Origin: Hyphomonadaceae bacterium ML37
GTDB taxonomy: Bacteria > Pseudomonadota > Alphaproteobacteria > Caulobacterales > Maricaulaceae
Length of the DNA: 64,000 bases
Direction: 5' to 3'
Assembly: GCA_027627685.1 (NCBI GenBank)
Contig: CP091241.1
Span: 2,295,191 to 2,359,190, forward strand
The position numbers and the translations under genes are program-made. Below, piece after piece: positions 37,572 to 47,112 of the stretch. Within the stretch, counting starts at the first letter, position 1; every line of letters begins with the position of its first letter. Below the pieces are notes generated by a model. It was not told where the DNA came from. It made no database searches and saw only the letters and a list, made by a program, of their open reading frames with translations.

Positions 37572-37741
37572 GGTCCTGCCCCTTTGCGACTAAGCCGGGC
37601 AGGCAGAGCGCCGCCCCGGTCAGCGCGCAGTATTGAAGGTGCGCCCTAGATGGGCATACCCCCTGTTCAGGGCAGGGCGATGAGGGGCGCGACTTATGCT
37701 TCACCGCTTGCAGGGATCGCTTGCGGCGATCGCGGCGGCAC

Positions 37742-38803
37742 TCACGCCGCCCGCGCCGCCTCCCGCCTGATCCGCGCCGCAACACGATCTGCAAAGGCCG
37801 CGCATCCCGCCGTTCCGCCGAGATCCGCCGTCAGCGGACCGGCGCGAAGCTCCGCCTCCAGCGCCGCCTCGATGGCTTCAGCCGCCCTCGCCTCACCCAG
37901 CCCGTGGCGCAGCAGCAGAGCCGCGCTGGCGATGGCGCCCGACGGGTTGGCCTTGTCCTGGCCGGCGATGTCCGGGGCGCTGCCATGGATGGGCTCGAAC
38001 AGGCCCGGCCCGCCCGCGCCCAGGCTCGCCGAGCCAAGGAGGCCGATGGAGCCGGCGATCACGGCGGCCTCGTCCGACAAGATGTCGCCGAACAGGTTTT
38101 CAGTGAGGATGACGTCAAAGCGCGCCGGATGGGTGACCAGCGCCATGGCGCACGAATCCACCAGCTGATGGTCCAGCGCCACGTCGGGAAAGTCTTTGGC
38201 CACATCCTCCACCACCGCGCGCCAGAGCCGGGAGGTCGCCAGCACATTGGCCTTGTCCACGCTGGTGACCCGGCCAGAGCGCCCGCGCGCCGCCACGAAG
38301 GCCACGCGCGCGATGCGGCTGACTTCCTCAGCGGTGTAGATGCAGGTGTCGCTGGCGCGCTCACGCCCCTCCTCGCGCGCGCCGAAATACAATCCGCCCG
38401 TCAGCTCGCGCACAATCAGCAGATCCGCGCCGCGCACCCGTTCGGGCCGCAGGGGCGAGAAATCCTCCAGCCCGGGCATCACTCTCACAGGCCGCAGATT
38501 GGCGAACAGGCCCAGCGCCTTGCGCAAGCCCAGCAGCCCCGCCTCGGGCCGCACCGGACCGCCATCCCAGGCCGGGCCGCCCACCGCGCCCAGAAACACC
38601 GCATCGCTGGCCTTGGCCTTGGCGAGGGTGTCCGGCGGGAGCGGGTCGCCGCAGGCGTCTATCCCGGCGCCGCCGAAATGGGCTTCTTCAAACGACAGCT
38701 TCAGGCCACACGCCTCACCTGACGCCTCCAGGCACGCCTGCGCCGCGCGCGTCACCTCAGGCCCGATGCCGTCTCCAGGCAGCAGCAGAATGCGCGCGCT
38801 CAT
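37742..38803 (-). CDS. leuB: 3-isopropylmalate dehydrogenase
   Basis: The 353-residue enzyme catalyses NAD-dependent oxidative decarboxylation in leucine synthesis. Family landmarks are LLPGDGIGPEV at the N-terminus, the VGGPAWDG substrate segment, RELTGGLYFG, DKANVL with the catalytic Lys, VTHPARFDVILTENLFGDILSDE, and EPIHGSAPDIAGQDKANP. It is the last gene of the ilv-leu operon, overlapping the leuD stop as ATGA. About 170 bases without features separate it from the lipoprotein gene. Confidence 0.97.
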   Translation of the reverse strand: MSARILLLPGDGIGPEVTRAAQACLEASGEACGLKLSFEEAHFGGAGIDACGDPLPPDTLAKAKASDAVFLGAVGGPAWDGGPVRPEAGLLGLRKALGLFANLRPVRVMPGLEDFSPLRPERVRGADLLIVRELTGGLYFGAREEGRERASDTCIYTAEEVSRIARVAFVAARGRSGRVTSVDKANVLATSRLWRAVVEDVAKDFPDVALDHQLVDSCAMALVTHPARFDVILTENLFGDILSDEAAVIAGSIGLLGSASLGAGGPGLFEPIHGSAPDIAGQDKANPSGAIASAALLLRHGLGEARAAEAIEAALEAELRAGPLTADLGGTAGCAAFADRVAARIRREAARAA

Positions 38804-39378
38804 GCGGCGCGGTCCGTTTCAAAGCGGGCGATGGCCTCGCTTTGCGCCAGGATATAGCCCATGGGGTCCACGCCCTCGATCAGGCAGGTGCGGGCGAACG
38901 GCTCCAGCACGAAGCGGGCGGTGATGTTCCCGGCGATGATTTGTCCCGCCGCGACATCAATGCTCATTTCCAGCCCGTCGCGGTCCATCAGGGCGGCGTG
39001 GGACGCCTCGTCGATCTCGCAGATCACCAGGCCGTTCTTGAACGCGTTGGAGCGGAAAATGTCGGCGGCGCGCGTGGTCACCACGGCGCGAAACCCGAAA
39101 TCCTTCAGCGCCCAGGGCGCATGCTCGCGCGAGGAGCCGCAGCCGAAATTATGCCCCGCCACCAGAATGCGCGCCTCGCCAGCCGGTATTTCATTGAGCC
39201 GGTGCGCTTTCCTCGAGCCATCGGAATGGAAGCGCCAGTCATGAAAACACGCCTCGCCCAGCGCGCCGCGTGTGGTCGTGGTCAGGAAGCGCGCCGGGAT
39301 GATCTGGTCAGTGTCCACATTGGCGTCCGGCAGGGTGAAGGCCGGGGCGGTGATTGTGAGGATCGGCTCATTGCGCAT
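38800..39378 (-). CDS. leuD: 3-isopropylmalate dehydratase small subunit
   Basis: The 192-residue subunit has the swivel-domain signatures [13 protein letters not shown] and [18 protein letters not shown]. Together with LeuC it isomerises 2- to 3-isopropylmalate. Its start overlaps the leuC 3' end by 11 bases and its stop overlaps leuB by 4. Confidence 0.97.
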   Translation of the reverse strand: MRNEPILTITAPAFTLPDANVDTDQIIPARFLTTTTRGALGEACFHDWRFHSDGSRKAHRLNEIPAGEARILVAGHNFGCGSSREHAPWALKDFGFRAVVTTRAADIFRSNAFKNGLVICEIDEASHAALMDRDGLEMSIDVAAGQIIAGNITARFVLEPFARTCLIEGVDPMGYILAQSEAIARFETDRAA

Positions 39379-40789
39379 GGGAGGCCTCCAGAATGCGGCG
39401 CGGATCGGCGATGGCGCCGGCGACCGCCGAGGCGGCGGCCGTGGCCGGGCTCGCCAGCACGGTGCGCACGCCCTGACCCTGCCGCCCAGCGAAATTGCGG
39501 TTGGAGGTGGACACGATCAGCTCGCCCGGCCGCCCGCTATCGCCGTTCATGGCGATGCACATGGAGCAGCCGGGCTCGCGCCATTCGGCCCCGGCGGTGC
39601 GGAAGATCGCATCCAGCCCTTCAGCTTCGGCGGCGCGCTTGACCGCTTCTGAGCCCGGCACGACCAGCATGCGCACGCCCGGCTTGACGCAGCGTCCGGC
39701 CATGACCGACGCCGCCTCGCGCAGATCGGACAGGCGCGCATTGGTGCACGAGCCGATGAACACCGCGTCGATCTTCTCGCCCAGCAGCGCCTCGCCCGGC
39801 TTGAATCCCATATAGGCCAGCGCTTCGGTCATTCTGGCGCTGGACGGCGCAGGCGGGCTGGAATCCACCGGCGCGGCCATGTCGGGGCTGTCGCCCCAGG
39901 TGATCATGGGCGCCAGGCGCGAAGCGTCCAAGCGGACTTCAGCGTCGAACACCGCGCCCGCATCGCTGCGCAGCTGCGCCCAGCGCGCCTTGGCCGCTTC
40001 GAACGCTGCGCCTTTGGGTGCGTGGGCGCGGCCCTGCAGATAGCGGAAAGTGGTTTCGTCGGGAGCAATCATGCCGGCGCGCGCGCCCGCCTCGATGGAC
40101 ATGTTGCACACCGTCATGCGCTCTTCCATGGACAGCGCCTCGATGGCGGGGCCTGCATATTCAATCACATGGCCCGCCGCGCCGCCCGCGCCCAGCTCGG
40201 CGATGATGGCCAGGATCAGATCCTTGGCGCCCACGCCCACGCGCAGCTCGCCGTCCACATGGACGCGCATGGTCCTGGGCTTGCGCTGCAACAGGCACTG
40301 GCTGGCCAGCACATGGCCCACCTCGGTGGTGCCGATCCCGAAAGCCAGCGCGCCGAAGGCGCCATGGGTGGAGGTGTGGCTGTCGCCGCAGACAATGGTC
40401 TGGCCGGGCTGGGTCAGGCCCAGCTCCGGCCCGATCACGTGAACAATGCCCCGGTCGGCGCTGTCCCACCCGGCCAGGCGGATGGCGTGGCGGCGGCAAT
40501 TGGCCTCCATCGTCTCCACCTGATGGCGCGCCGCCGCGCTGGCATAGATGGGCCGGGCCCCCGGCGCACGCGGCGTGGTGGGGGTGGAATGATCCAGCGT
40601 GGCGTAGGTCAGATCGGGCCGGCGCACGCTGAAGCCCCTTGCGTCCAGCTCGGCGAAGGCCTGGGGGCTCGTCACTTCGTGGATGAGATGCAGGTCCACA
40701 TAGATCAGGGCGGGCGCATCATCGCGCTCGGGCGTGACGACATGGGCGTCCCAGACCTTGTCGAACAGGGTTCTAGATGGCGACGGCAT
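39368..40789 (-). CDS. leuC: 3-isopropylmalate dehydratase large subunit
   Basis: The 473-residue aconitase-family protein starts at ATG 40789, with GGAGGCC upstream; the frame is open further but the extension is not homologous. The Fe-S cluster Cys are in GSCTNAR and in [10 protein letters not shown]. The motifs [12 protein letters not shown] and [28 protein letters not shown] are present. Its 5' end overlaps ilvE by 17 bases. Confidence 0.97.
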   Translation of the reverse strand: MPSPSRTLFDKVWDAHVVTPERDDAPALIYVDLHLIHEVTSPQAFAELDARGFSVRRPDLTYATLDHSTPTTPRAPGARPIYASAAARHQVETMEANCRRHAIRLAGWDSADRGIVHVIGPELGLTQPGQTIVCGDSHTSTHGAFGALAFGIGTTEVGHVLASQCLLQRKPRTMRVHVDGELRVGVGAKDLILAIIAELGAGGAAGHVIEYAGPAIEALSMEERMTVCNMSIEAGARAGMIAPDETTFRYLQGRAHAPKGAAFEAAKARWAQLRSDAGAVFDAEVRLDASRLAPMITWGDSPDMAAPVDSSPPAPSSARMTEALAYMGFKPGEALLGEKIDAVFIGSCTNARLSDLREAASVMAGRCVKPGVRMLVVPGSEAVKRAAEAEGLDAIFRTAGAEWREPGCSMCIAMNGDSGRPGELIVSTSNRNFAGRQGQGVRTVLASPATAAASAVAGAIADPRRILEASHAQ

Positions 40790-41741
40790 GGCTGGCCTCC
40801 TTGTCGGCGTTGACCGAACGGACCGGCTCCAGCCAGCCCCATTCATCTTTGGTGGTTCCGTCAAACAGGCCGAAGAAACGCTCCTGGATCAGGCGCGTGA
40901 CCGGCCCTGCGCCCGCGGCGCGGGTGGTCTTGTCATCGACTGAACGGATCGGCGTGACTTCGGCGGCGGTGCCGGTGAAGAAGGCCTCGTCGCACAGGTA
41001 AAGCATCTCGCGCGGCAGGGCCTGTTCGACCACCTCAATGCCCTCTTTACGCGCCAGCGTGATCACCGTGTCGCGCGTGATGCCCTGCAGGATGGAGCTG
41101 GCCGCCGGCGGGGTCATCAGCTTGCCGTTCTTGACCAGGAACAGGTTTTCGCCTGCGCCTTCGGACAATCGCCCGTCCACGTCGAGCCCGATGCCTTCGG
41201 CATAGCCGCGCGACTTGGCCTCGCGCGAAATGAGATAGCTGGAGAGGTAATTGCCCCCCGCCTTGGCGCCGGTGGGCGCGGTATTGGGCGCGAGGCGATT
41301 CCAGGACGAGACCATCACGTCCACCCCGCGCGTGCGCGCTTCCTCGCCCAGATAGGCCCCCCACGGAAAGGCGGCGATGAACATCTCGATGGGGGTGTCT
41401 TTCGCGGGCACGACCCCGATGGAGCCATAGCCGATAAAGGCGATGGGCCGGATATAGGCCGAGCTGAGCCCGTTTCTGGCTACCAGTTCCTTGCAGGCGG
41501 TGACGATCTCGTCCTCGGAGAAAGGGATGTCGACCGAGTAGATGCGCGCTGAATCAATGAGGCGCTGGATATGATCGCGCACGCGGAAACCCGCCGGGCC
41601 CGAGGGCGTGTCATAGACGCGGATGCCCTCGAACATGGAGGTGCCGTAGTGCAGGCCGTGGCTGAGCACGTGCACCTGGGCGTCGGCCCAGCGGATATAG
41701 GCGCCATTGCGCCAGATATAGTCGGTTGTCGTGATAGCCAT
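40773..41741 (-). CDS. ilvE: Branched-chain amino acid aminotransferase
   Basis: The 322-residue fold-type IV PLP enzyme does the last step of Ile, Val and Leu synthesis. The start is ATG 41741 (MAITTTDY). Motifs include [34 protein letters not shown] with the PLP Lys, and [25 protein letters not shown] follows near the C-terminus. It lies 13 bases after leuA and overlaps leuC, placing transamination in the middle of the operon. Confidence 0.96.
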   Translation of the reverse strand: MAITTTDYIWRNGAYIRWADAQVHVLSHGLHYGTSMFEGIRVYDTPSGPAGFRVRDHIQRLIDSARIYSVDIPFSEDEIVTACKELVARNGLSSAYIRPIAFIGYGSIGVVPAKDTPIEMFIAAFPWGAYLGEEARTRGVDVMVSSWNRLAPNTAPTGAKAGGNYLSSYLISREAKSRGYAEGIGLDVDGRLSEGAGENLFLVKNGKLMTPPAASSILQGITRDTVITLARKEGIEVVEQALPREMLYLCDEAFFTGTAAEVTPIRSVDDKTTRAAGAGPVTRLIQERFFGLFDGTTKDEWGWLEPVRSVNADKEASHAVAI

Positions 41742-41754
41742 GTGTGAATGTCCT

Positions 41755-43332
41755 TCAGGCGGCGGCGTCGGCGCGGGCCTCTCGGCGGCGGCGCACGGCA
41801 AGGGCGTTGTTGAGCGCGTCGATATAGGCCCCGACGCAGGCGGGCAGGATGTCGCGGGCGCGGGCGCGGCCAGGGAAGCGCTCCCCGTCCACCTCCGCTT
41901 CCAGCTCGACCAGAACGTCTGCGCCCTGGCCGTCCGCGCCGGTCTCGTCCGGATCGGCGGCGATGTATTGCATGTCGATCCCGGCCACGCGCGCAGGCGC
42001 GTCCATGATCTGGCTGACCGCCTGATAGGCGGCGTCCAGCGCGCCGGGCGCGCGGGCGAGATCGCTGACCCGGCCCCGCGTCGGATGGTCCAGCTCGATG
42101 CGCGCCACCGGCTGGTCCTTGCGTGAAATCGGGGCGCGGATTTCCAGCCGCGACAGCGTCCACATCTGGTCGCTGGCATCACCATCCAGCCGCGCCAGAA
42201 CCGCCGCCAGCCGGGCTGAATCCACGGTGCCGACCTCGTCAGCCACCGCCTTGAATGCGGTGAAGGCGCGCGCCAGCGCCTCGCCCTCCAACGTCCAGCC
42301 CAGCTCCGCGGCGCGGGCGGCCAGGGCGTGCTTGCCCGAATGCTTGCCCAGCACCAGCGCGTTGGACGCCAGACCCACATCTTCAGGCTTCATGATCTCA
42401 TAGGTCTCCCGGTTCATCAGCACGCCGTGCTGGTGGATGCCGGATTCGTGGGCGAAGGCATTGGCGCCCACGATGGCCTTGTTGCGCGGCGGATGGGTGT
42501 TGGTGACCTGGGACAGGGTGCGCGTCGCGGCCATGATCTGGCGGGTATCGATCCCGGTGGTCAGGCCGAACTGGTCCTTGCGGGTGCGCAGCGCCATCAC
42601 CGCATCCTCCAGCGCGCAATTGCCCGCCCGCTCGCCAATGCCGGTCAGCGCGCACTCGATCTGGCGCGCCCCGCCGCGCACGGCGGCCAGCGAATTGGCC
42701 ACCGCCATACCCAGATCGTCATGGCAATGGGCCGAGAAGATCACGCCCTCGGGCCGCTCCACCGCCCGCCCCAGATGGGTGAACAGCTCGGCCATCTCTT
42801 CGGGCGTGGCGTAGCCGACCGTGTCGGGGACATTCAGCGTACCCGCCCCGGCGCCGGCGGCCACGGACAGGGCCTCCACCAGGAACTCGCGCTCGGTGCG
42901 GATGGCGTCCTCGGCGGAAAACTCCACGTCATCGGCGAACTCACGGGCATAGGCGACCATCTCCGCGATCCGGGTCAGGATCTCCGCCCGGCTCATTTTC
43001 AGCTTGAATTCGCGGTGCAGGGGGCTGGTGCCCAGAAACACATGGATGCGCTTCTTCGCCGCCGGTTTCAGCGCCTTGCCCGCCGCCTCGATATCGCCTT
43101 TGGCCGCCCGCGCCAGCGAGCAGATGACGGGGCCGTCCACCTCACCCGCAATGCGCTCGACCGCGCGGAAGTCACCGGGCGACGCGATGGCGAAGCCTGC
43201 CTCGATGACGTCAACTTTCAGCGCCGCCAGCGCTTTGGCCATTTTCAGCTTGCCGGCCTCGCTCATGGAGAAGCCGGGCGCCTGTTCACCATCGCGCAGC
43301 GTGGTGTCGAAAATAATGACCCGGTCACTCAT
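41755..43332 (-). CDS. leuA: 2-isopropylmalate synthase
   Basis: The 525-residue enzyme condenses acetyl-CoA with 2-ketoisovalerate, the entry step to leucine. The TIM barrel has FDTTLRDGEQAPGFSM (8-23), HCHDDLGMAVANSLAAV and GIGERAGNCALE. HESGIHQHGVL and GKHSGKHAL follow. A C-terminal allosteric domain (about 390-510) is present, so leucine feedback is expected. It overlaps the ilvM stop as ATGA. Confidence 0.97.
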   Translation of the reverse strand: MSDRVIIFDTTLRDGEQAPGFSMSEAGKLKMAKALAALKVDVIEAGFAIASPGDFRAVERIAGEVDGPVICSLARAAKGDIEAAGKALKPAAKKRIHVFLGTSPLHREFKLKMSRAEILTRIAEMVAYAREFADDVEFSAEDAIRTEREFLVEALSVAAGAGAGTLNVPDTVGYATPEEMAELFTHLGRAVERPEGVIFSAHCHDDLGMAVANSLAAVRGGARQIECALTGIGERAGNCALEDAVMALRTRKDQFGLTTGIDTRQIMAATRTLSQVTNTHPPRNKAIVGANAFAHESGIHQHGVLMNRETYEIMKPEDVGLASNALVLGKHSGKHALAARAAELGWTLEGEALARAFTAFKAVADEVGTVDSARLAAVLARLDGDASDQMWTLSRLEIRAPISRKDQPVARIELDHPTRGRVSDLARAPGALDAAYQAVSQIMDAPARVAGIDMQYIAADPDETGADGQGADVLVELEAEVDGERFPGRARARDILPACVGAYIDALNNALAVRRRREARADAAA

Positions 43333-43604
43333 GACGCCGCCTCCAGCGGCTGGGGTTGGAGCTGGGGCTCAGCCGACGCCACCGCCTCGACCTCGTACAT
43401 CTTGGTCAGCTGGGCGCAGACCGTCTCCACCCGGCGGCCCGCATCGCGCGGCGCCAGGTGAAGGGTCAGGCGCGCGGAGGCGCCAGCCCGCGTCTCGGGC
43501 AGGGTCAGGGCGCGCACCACAAAGCCGCGCCGCTCCACCAGGCCGATGAGGCGCAGCACCGCGCCCTCGCCGGGGCGAAAATCAATATCGATGCGGCAGG
43601 TCAT
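43329..43604 (-). CDS. ilvM: Acetolactate synthase small subunit, short IlvM-like type
   Basis: The 91-residue protein is a single ACT-like domain (residues about 2-75), the size of E. coli IlvM (87 residues) rather than the 160-180-residue IlvH/IlvN subunits common in alphaproteobacteria. It begins RIDIDFRPGEGAVLRLIGLVERRGF, the ACT beta1-alpha1 pattern. It overlaps the large subunit gene upstream and leuA downstream, both as ATGA. In enterics the IlvG-IlvM isozyme is not inhibited by valine; whether that applies here is inference. Confidence 0.85.
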   Translation of the reverse strand: MTCRIDIDFRPGEGAVLRLIGLVERRGFVVRALTLPETRAGASARLTLHLAPRDAGRRVETVCAQLTKMYEVEAVASAEPQLQPQPLEAAS

Positions 43605-45307
43605 GAGGCCTCCATCATGTCAAAATTGGATTTGCCCGGCGGCACCAGCGGCCAGACATTTTCGGCCGGGTCGATGCGCACATGGGCCAGGATCGGCCCG
43701 CGGGTGTTGAGCAGGCGGTCGATCGCGCCGGGCACGTCCACGCGCCGGTCCACGGTGAACGCCTCGATCCCGAAGGCGCGGGCGACTTCGGCGAAATCGG
43801 GATTGTCGTAGAGGTCGACCTCGGAGAAATTATGCTCGTAGAACAGCTCCTGCCACTGGCGCACCATGCCCAGCTGGGAATTGTCCAAGAGCACGATCTT
43901 GAGCGGCAGGCCGTAGCGGCGCAGCGTGGCCAGCTCCTGGATATTCATCATGATCGAACCGTCGCCGGTCACCGTCACCACCGTGGCGTCCGGCTCAGCG
44001 AACAGCGCGCCGATACCCGCCGGAATGCCATAGCCCATGGCGCCCAGGCCGGCGCTGGTCAGGTGGGCCTGGGGCCGTGAGAAGCGGCAATGCTGGGCCA
44101 CCCACATCTGGTGCTGGCCCACATCGCAGGTGGCGATGAAACGGTCGCCGGCCTGACGCGACAACTCGTTCAGCAAGGCCGGGGCGTAGACGCCCGCGCC
44201 CGGCGCGTCATAGCGGAAAGCCCAGTCGGCGGCGTTCTGGGCGCAACGCGCACGCCAGGCGGCAATGTCGAGACGCCCCGGATCCAGCGCCGCGAGGATC
44301 GCCGCGATATCGCCGGGCAGCGCCACATTGGCGCGGCGCAGCTTGGAAATCTCCGACGCGTCGCCATCGATATGGATGACCTGCGCGCCCGGCGCGAACG
44401 TGTCGAGCTTGCCCGTGGCGCGGTCATCAAAGCGCGCGCCCACACAGATCAACAGATCGCTTTCCATCACCGCCGTGTTGGCCGCGCGCGTGCCGTGCAT
44501 GCCCAGCATGCCCAGGAAATCTTCGCGCTCTGTGGGCAGGCCGCCCAGACCTTTCAGCGTCGCCACCGCCGGGATGCGGGTGCGGTCGTGGAAATCACGC
44601 AAGGACGCTTCGGCGCGGGCGATGGCGATGCCGCCGCCGAAATACAGGACCGGGCGGCGCGCGGCGCGGATCATGGCCTCGGCAGCGCGCATGGACGCCG
44701 GATCGGCCGATGCATAAGCGGCGGGCGCCGGCGCCGGTCCCGCTGGGGGGAACGGCCCGAGGGCTTGGGTGACGTCCTTGGGCAGGTCGATCAGGACCGG
44801 CCCCGGCCGCCCGCCCTTCGCCAGAGCAAACGCTTCGGCGAAGATCTGGGGGATGTCGGCTGCGCTGCGCGCAATGAAAGAATGCTTCACGATCGGCAGG
44901 GTGACGCCGAACACGTCAATCTCCTGGAAGGCGTCGGTGCCCATCAGGGATGTGCCCACCTGACCGGTGATCGCCACCAAGGGCACTGAATCCATGAACG
45001 CGTTGGCGATCCCGGTGATCAGATTGGTGGCCCCCGGCCCGGACGTGGCCAGGCACACGCCCGGCTCGCCCGACACCCGGCCATAGGCGTCGGCCGCCAG
45101 CGCCGCCGCCTGCTCATGGCGCACCAGCACGTGCTTCAGGCGCGAGCCCGGCAACGCGTCATAGACCGGCATGATCGCCCCGCCGGGATAGCCGAACACA
45201 TAATCGACGCCCTCGCGCTCCAGCGCCTCGACAACCAGATGGGCGCCGGTGCGGGCGGAGGGTTTCGGGGCCGTGTCGTGCGGCGGCGGGGCGGCGGCGG
45301 TCAGCAT
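43601..45307 (-). CDS. ilvG: Acetolactate synthase large subunit
   Basis: The 568-residue ThDP enzyme starts at ATG 45307, four bases after ilvC. The active-site Glu is in VRHEQAAALAADAYGR. GPGATNLITGIANA, the FAD-domain and the C-terminal ThDP/Mg motif GDGSIMMNIQELATL-x-RYGLPLKIVLLDN are intact. It forms acetolactate and acetohydroxybutyrate for Val, Leu and Ile. The ilvG symbol rather than ilvB is used because it is paired with a short IlvM-type subunit. Confidence 0.95.
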   Translation of the reverse strand: MLTAAAPPPHDTAPKPSARTGAHLVVEALEREGVDYVFGYPGGAIMPVYDALPGSRLKHVLVRHEQAAALAADAYGRVSGEPGVCLATSGPGATNLITGIANAFMDSVPLVAITGQVGTSLMGTDAFQEIDVFGVTLPIVKHSFIARSAADIPQIFAEAFALAKGGRPGPVLIDLPKDVTQALGPFPPAGPAPAPAAYASADPASMRAAEAMIRAARRPVLYFGGGIAIARAEASLRDFHDRTRIPAVATLKGLGGLPTEREDFLGMLGMHGTRAANTAVMESDLLICVGARFDDRATGKLDTFAPGAQVIHIDGDASEISKLRRANVALPGDIAAILAALDPGRLDIAAWRARCAQNAADWAFRYDAPGAGVYAPALLNELSRQAGDRFIATCDVGQHQMWVAQHCRFSRPQAHLTSAGLGAMGYGIPAGIGALFAEPDATVVTVTGDGSIMMNIQELATLRRYGLPLKIVLLDNSQLGMVRQWQELFYEHNFSEVDLYDNPDFAEVARAFGIEAFTVDRRVDVPGAIDRLLNTRGPILAHVRIDPAENVWPLVPPGKSNFDMMEAS

Positions 45308-45311
45308 GGCC

Positions 45312-46328
45312 CTACTCCGCCTGACCGGCATTGGCGCCGGGCTGCAGCCAGGCCATGCGGGCGCGCAGACGCGCACCCGTCTTTTCGATGTCCTGCTCCA
45401 GGTCCTGGCGCAGCAGGGCGTCATAGCGCGGCTTGCCGGCCTGATTTTCCAGGATCCAGTCGCGGGCGAAGGCGCCAGACTGAATGTCGGTCAGCACCTC
45501 GCGCATCCGCGCCCGGGTCTCGGCATTGATGACGCGCGGACCCGAGACCAGATCGCCGTATTTAGCGGTCTCCGAGATGAAGTCATGCATGCGGGCCAAT
45601 CCGCCCTCATACATCAGATCAACGATCAGCTTGAGCTCGTGCAGGCATTCGAAATAGGCGATTTCCGGCTGGTAGCCCGCCTCCACCAAGGTCTCGTATC
45701 CCGCGGCCACCAGCTCGCTGGCGCCGCCGCACAACACCGCCTGCTCGCCGAACAGATCGGTCTCGGTCTCTTCGGCGAAGGTCGTCTCGATTGCGCCGCC
45801 CGTCGTGCCGCCATTGCCTTTGCAATAGGCCAGCGCCCGCTCGCGCGCCTCACCCGACGCGTCCTGCCAGACCGCGAACAGGCTGGGCACGCCGCGCCCG
45901 ATCTCGAACTCCCGGCGCACCAGATCGCCCGGTCCCTTGGGGGCCACCAGAACGACGTCGATATCGGCGCGCGGGCGCACCTGGCCGTAATGGATGGAAA
46001 ACCCGTGGGCGACCATCAGCGTCTCGCCCGGCGTCATGTTGGGGGCGATATCGGTCTCGTAGACCGACTTGTGGGTCATGTCCGGGGTCAGCATGGCGAT
46101 GAAAGTGGCGCGCTTGGCTGCATCTGCGGGGGTGAACACCTCAAACCCGTCCGCCGCAGCCCGCGTGGCCGCCTTGCCGCCGGGGCGGGCGCCGACAATG
46201 ACCGTATGGCCGCTGTCCCGCAGATTGCGGGCATGGGCGCGGCCCTGGCTGCCATAGCCAATGATGGCGATGGGGCCGGGCTGGATCGCCTCGGCCTTGG
46301 CGTCGTCTTCGGTGTAGATGCGGGTCAA
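45312..46328 (-). CDS. ilvC: Ketol-acid reductoisomerase (class I)
   Basis: The 338-residue enzyme has a Rossmann motif [17 protein letters not shown] (24-40) and ends in the short class I knotted domain. Metal ligands are in [10 protein letters not shown] and [12 protein letters not shown]. It isomerises and reduces acetolactate or acetohydroxybutyrate. It is the first structural gene after the attenuator, so its transcription should depend directly on read-through at 46361-46388. Confidence 0.97.
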   Translation of the reverse strand: MTRIYTEDDAKAEAIQPGPIAIIGYGSQGRAHARNLRDSGHTVIVGARPGGKAATRAAADGFEVFTPADAAKRATFIAMLTPDMTHKSVYETDIAPNMTPGETLMVAHGFSIHYGQVRPRADIDVVLVAPKGPGDLVRREFEIGRGVPSLFAVWQDASGEARERALAYCKGNGGTTGGAIETTFAEETETDLFGEQAVLCGGASELVAAGYETLVEAGYQPEIAYFECLHELKLIVDLMYEGGLARMHDFISETAKYGDLVSGPRVINAETRARMREVLTDIQSGAFARDWILENQAGKPRYDALLRQDLEQDIEKTGARLRARMAWLQPGANAGQAE

Positions 46329-46360
46329 TTGTCAGTCTCCGGTGTGAAAGTCAGGACAAG

Positions 46361-46388
46361 AAAAAACCCCCGCTCGGGGAGCGGGGGT
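46361..46388 (-). terminator. Attenuator terminator of the ilv-leu operon
   Basis: On the minus strand, a perfect 10-bp stem (ACCCCCGCTC, loop CCC, GAGCGGGGGT) is followed by T6. It lies 31 bases after the leader-peptide stop and 33 bases before the ilvC start codon. GGAGCGG in the leader (46434-46440) is exactly complementary to CCGCTCC in the ascending arm (46378-46384), which gives a mutually exclusive antiterminator pairing. Confidence 0.88.
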
Positions 46389-46419
46389 CCTTGGCGTCTT
46401 GGGGAAATTTCAGCTTCCG

Positions 46420-46545
46420 TCAGACAGGCGCCACCGCTCCGCGAAGGGAGGTAATAAGCACGACGACGAGAAGGACGAACGAAGACAGCGCCACGGCTTT
46501 GAACCGGGCGTCTGCAGTCTTCGCAATGGCCTTCGCGTCGCGCAT
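46420..46545 (-). CDS. ilv-leu operon leader peptide
   Basis: The 41-codon open frame starts at ATG 46545 and ends in TGA (46422-46420), 31 bases before the terminator. Residues 24-31 read VLLVVVLI, eight consecutive branched-chain residues, followed by TSLRGAVAPV. This is the pattern of IlvL: ribosome stalling at the control codons when charged Val, Leu or Ile tRNA is scarce would leave the GGAGCGG segment free to form the antiterminator. The frame is too short for usual gene calling. No strong ribosome site is visible before the ATG (only GAGACGG). Confidence 0.82.
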   Translation of the reverse strand: MRDAKAIAKTADARFKAVALSSFVLLVVVLITSLRGAVAPV

Positions 46546-46859
46546 GGCGGGCCGTCTCGATTGCTTGGGCGTCCAGGACGATCCTGAACGCGGCTGACCC
46601 GGCGATGCTGCATGTGCGGCCTCGCCGATCTGTTGGAAAGGCTAAGGGCGATAGCGCCTCCTTGGCAACCGGGAAAATGTACGGACCTTGGGAAAAAATA
46701 TTTCGTAATTTATATCAATGTGTTGCTGCCTGATTTTCGCAGACCGCCCCCGAAATTGTGGCTTTCGGGCAACATAAGGCCGGTTGACGCGCTGCAGAAA
46801 TGCCGCCCATCGTAGGGCCAAGCGCTGAGCACGTGCAGCGCAATTCGTTGGAGTTCGAC
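46546..46859. other. Divergent control region between the ilv and thr leaders
   Basis: These 314 bases separate two divergent leader peptides. An A+T-rich block at about 46690-46735 stands out from the GC-rich surroundings. TTGACG at 46784-46789 could be the -35 of the thr promoter, but no good -10 was found. No gene or RNA was recognised. Confidence 0.5.
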
Positions 46860-47012
46860 ATGGCTCAGGCCGCCGTCCTTCGTGGTCTTGATCTGGCGAG
46901 CGCCGTAGCGCTGGCCGGTCTTGGCGTCATGTCGTCCGGCCTCCTTATCCGCTCCACAACTGCGACCACCTCCACCACCACGATTATGGGCGGGCGGTGC
47001 GGCGCGGGCTGA
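46860..47012 (+). CDS. thr operon leader peptide
   Basis: The 50-codon frame starts at ATG 46860, with GGAG (46850-46853) six bases upstream. Residues 33-42 read TTATTSTTTI, seven Thr codons and one Ile codon in ten, followed by MGGRCGAG and TGA. The ending closely recalls E. coli ThrL (TTITTTITITTGNGAG). A hydrophobic N-terminal extension of about 30 residues is absent from ThrL. Stalling at the Thr/Ile codons would control the terminator at 47041. Confidence 0.8.
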   Translation: MAQAAVLRGLDLASAVALAGLGVMSSGLLIRSTTATTSTTTIMGGRCGAG

Positions 47013-47040
47013 GGATCAACACTCACACCTGACCGACCCG

Positions 47041-47071
47041 ACCCGCTCCCGGCCCCGGCAGCGGGTTTTTT
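47041..47071 (+). terminator. Attenuator terminator of the thr operon
   Basis: ACCCGCT (47041-47047) pairs with AGCGGGT (47060-47066) around a 12-base GC-rich loop that can pair further, followed by T6 (47066-47071). It lies 29 bases after the leader stop and 41 before thrA. GCGGG near the leader end is complementary to CCCGC in the ascending arm, a shorter antiterminator than in the ilv case. Confidence 0.8.
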
Positions 47072-47112
47072 CTTGGCTGAATTCCGGCTTATCGAACAAG
47101 GACCTGACGATC

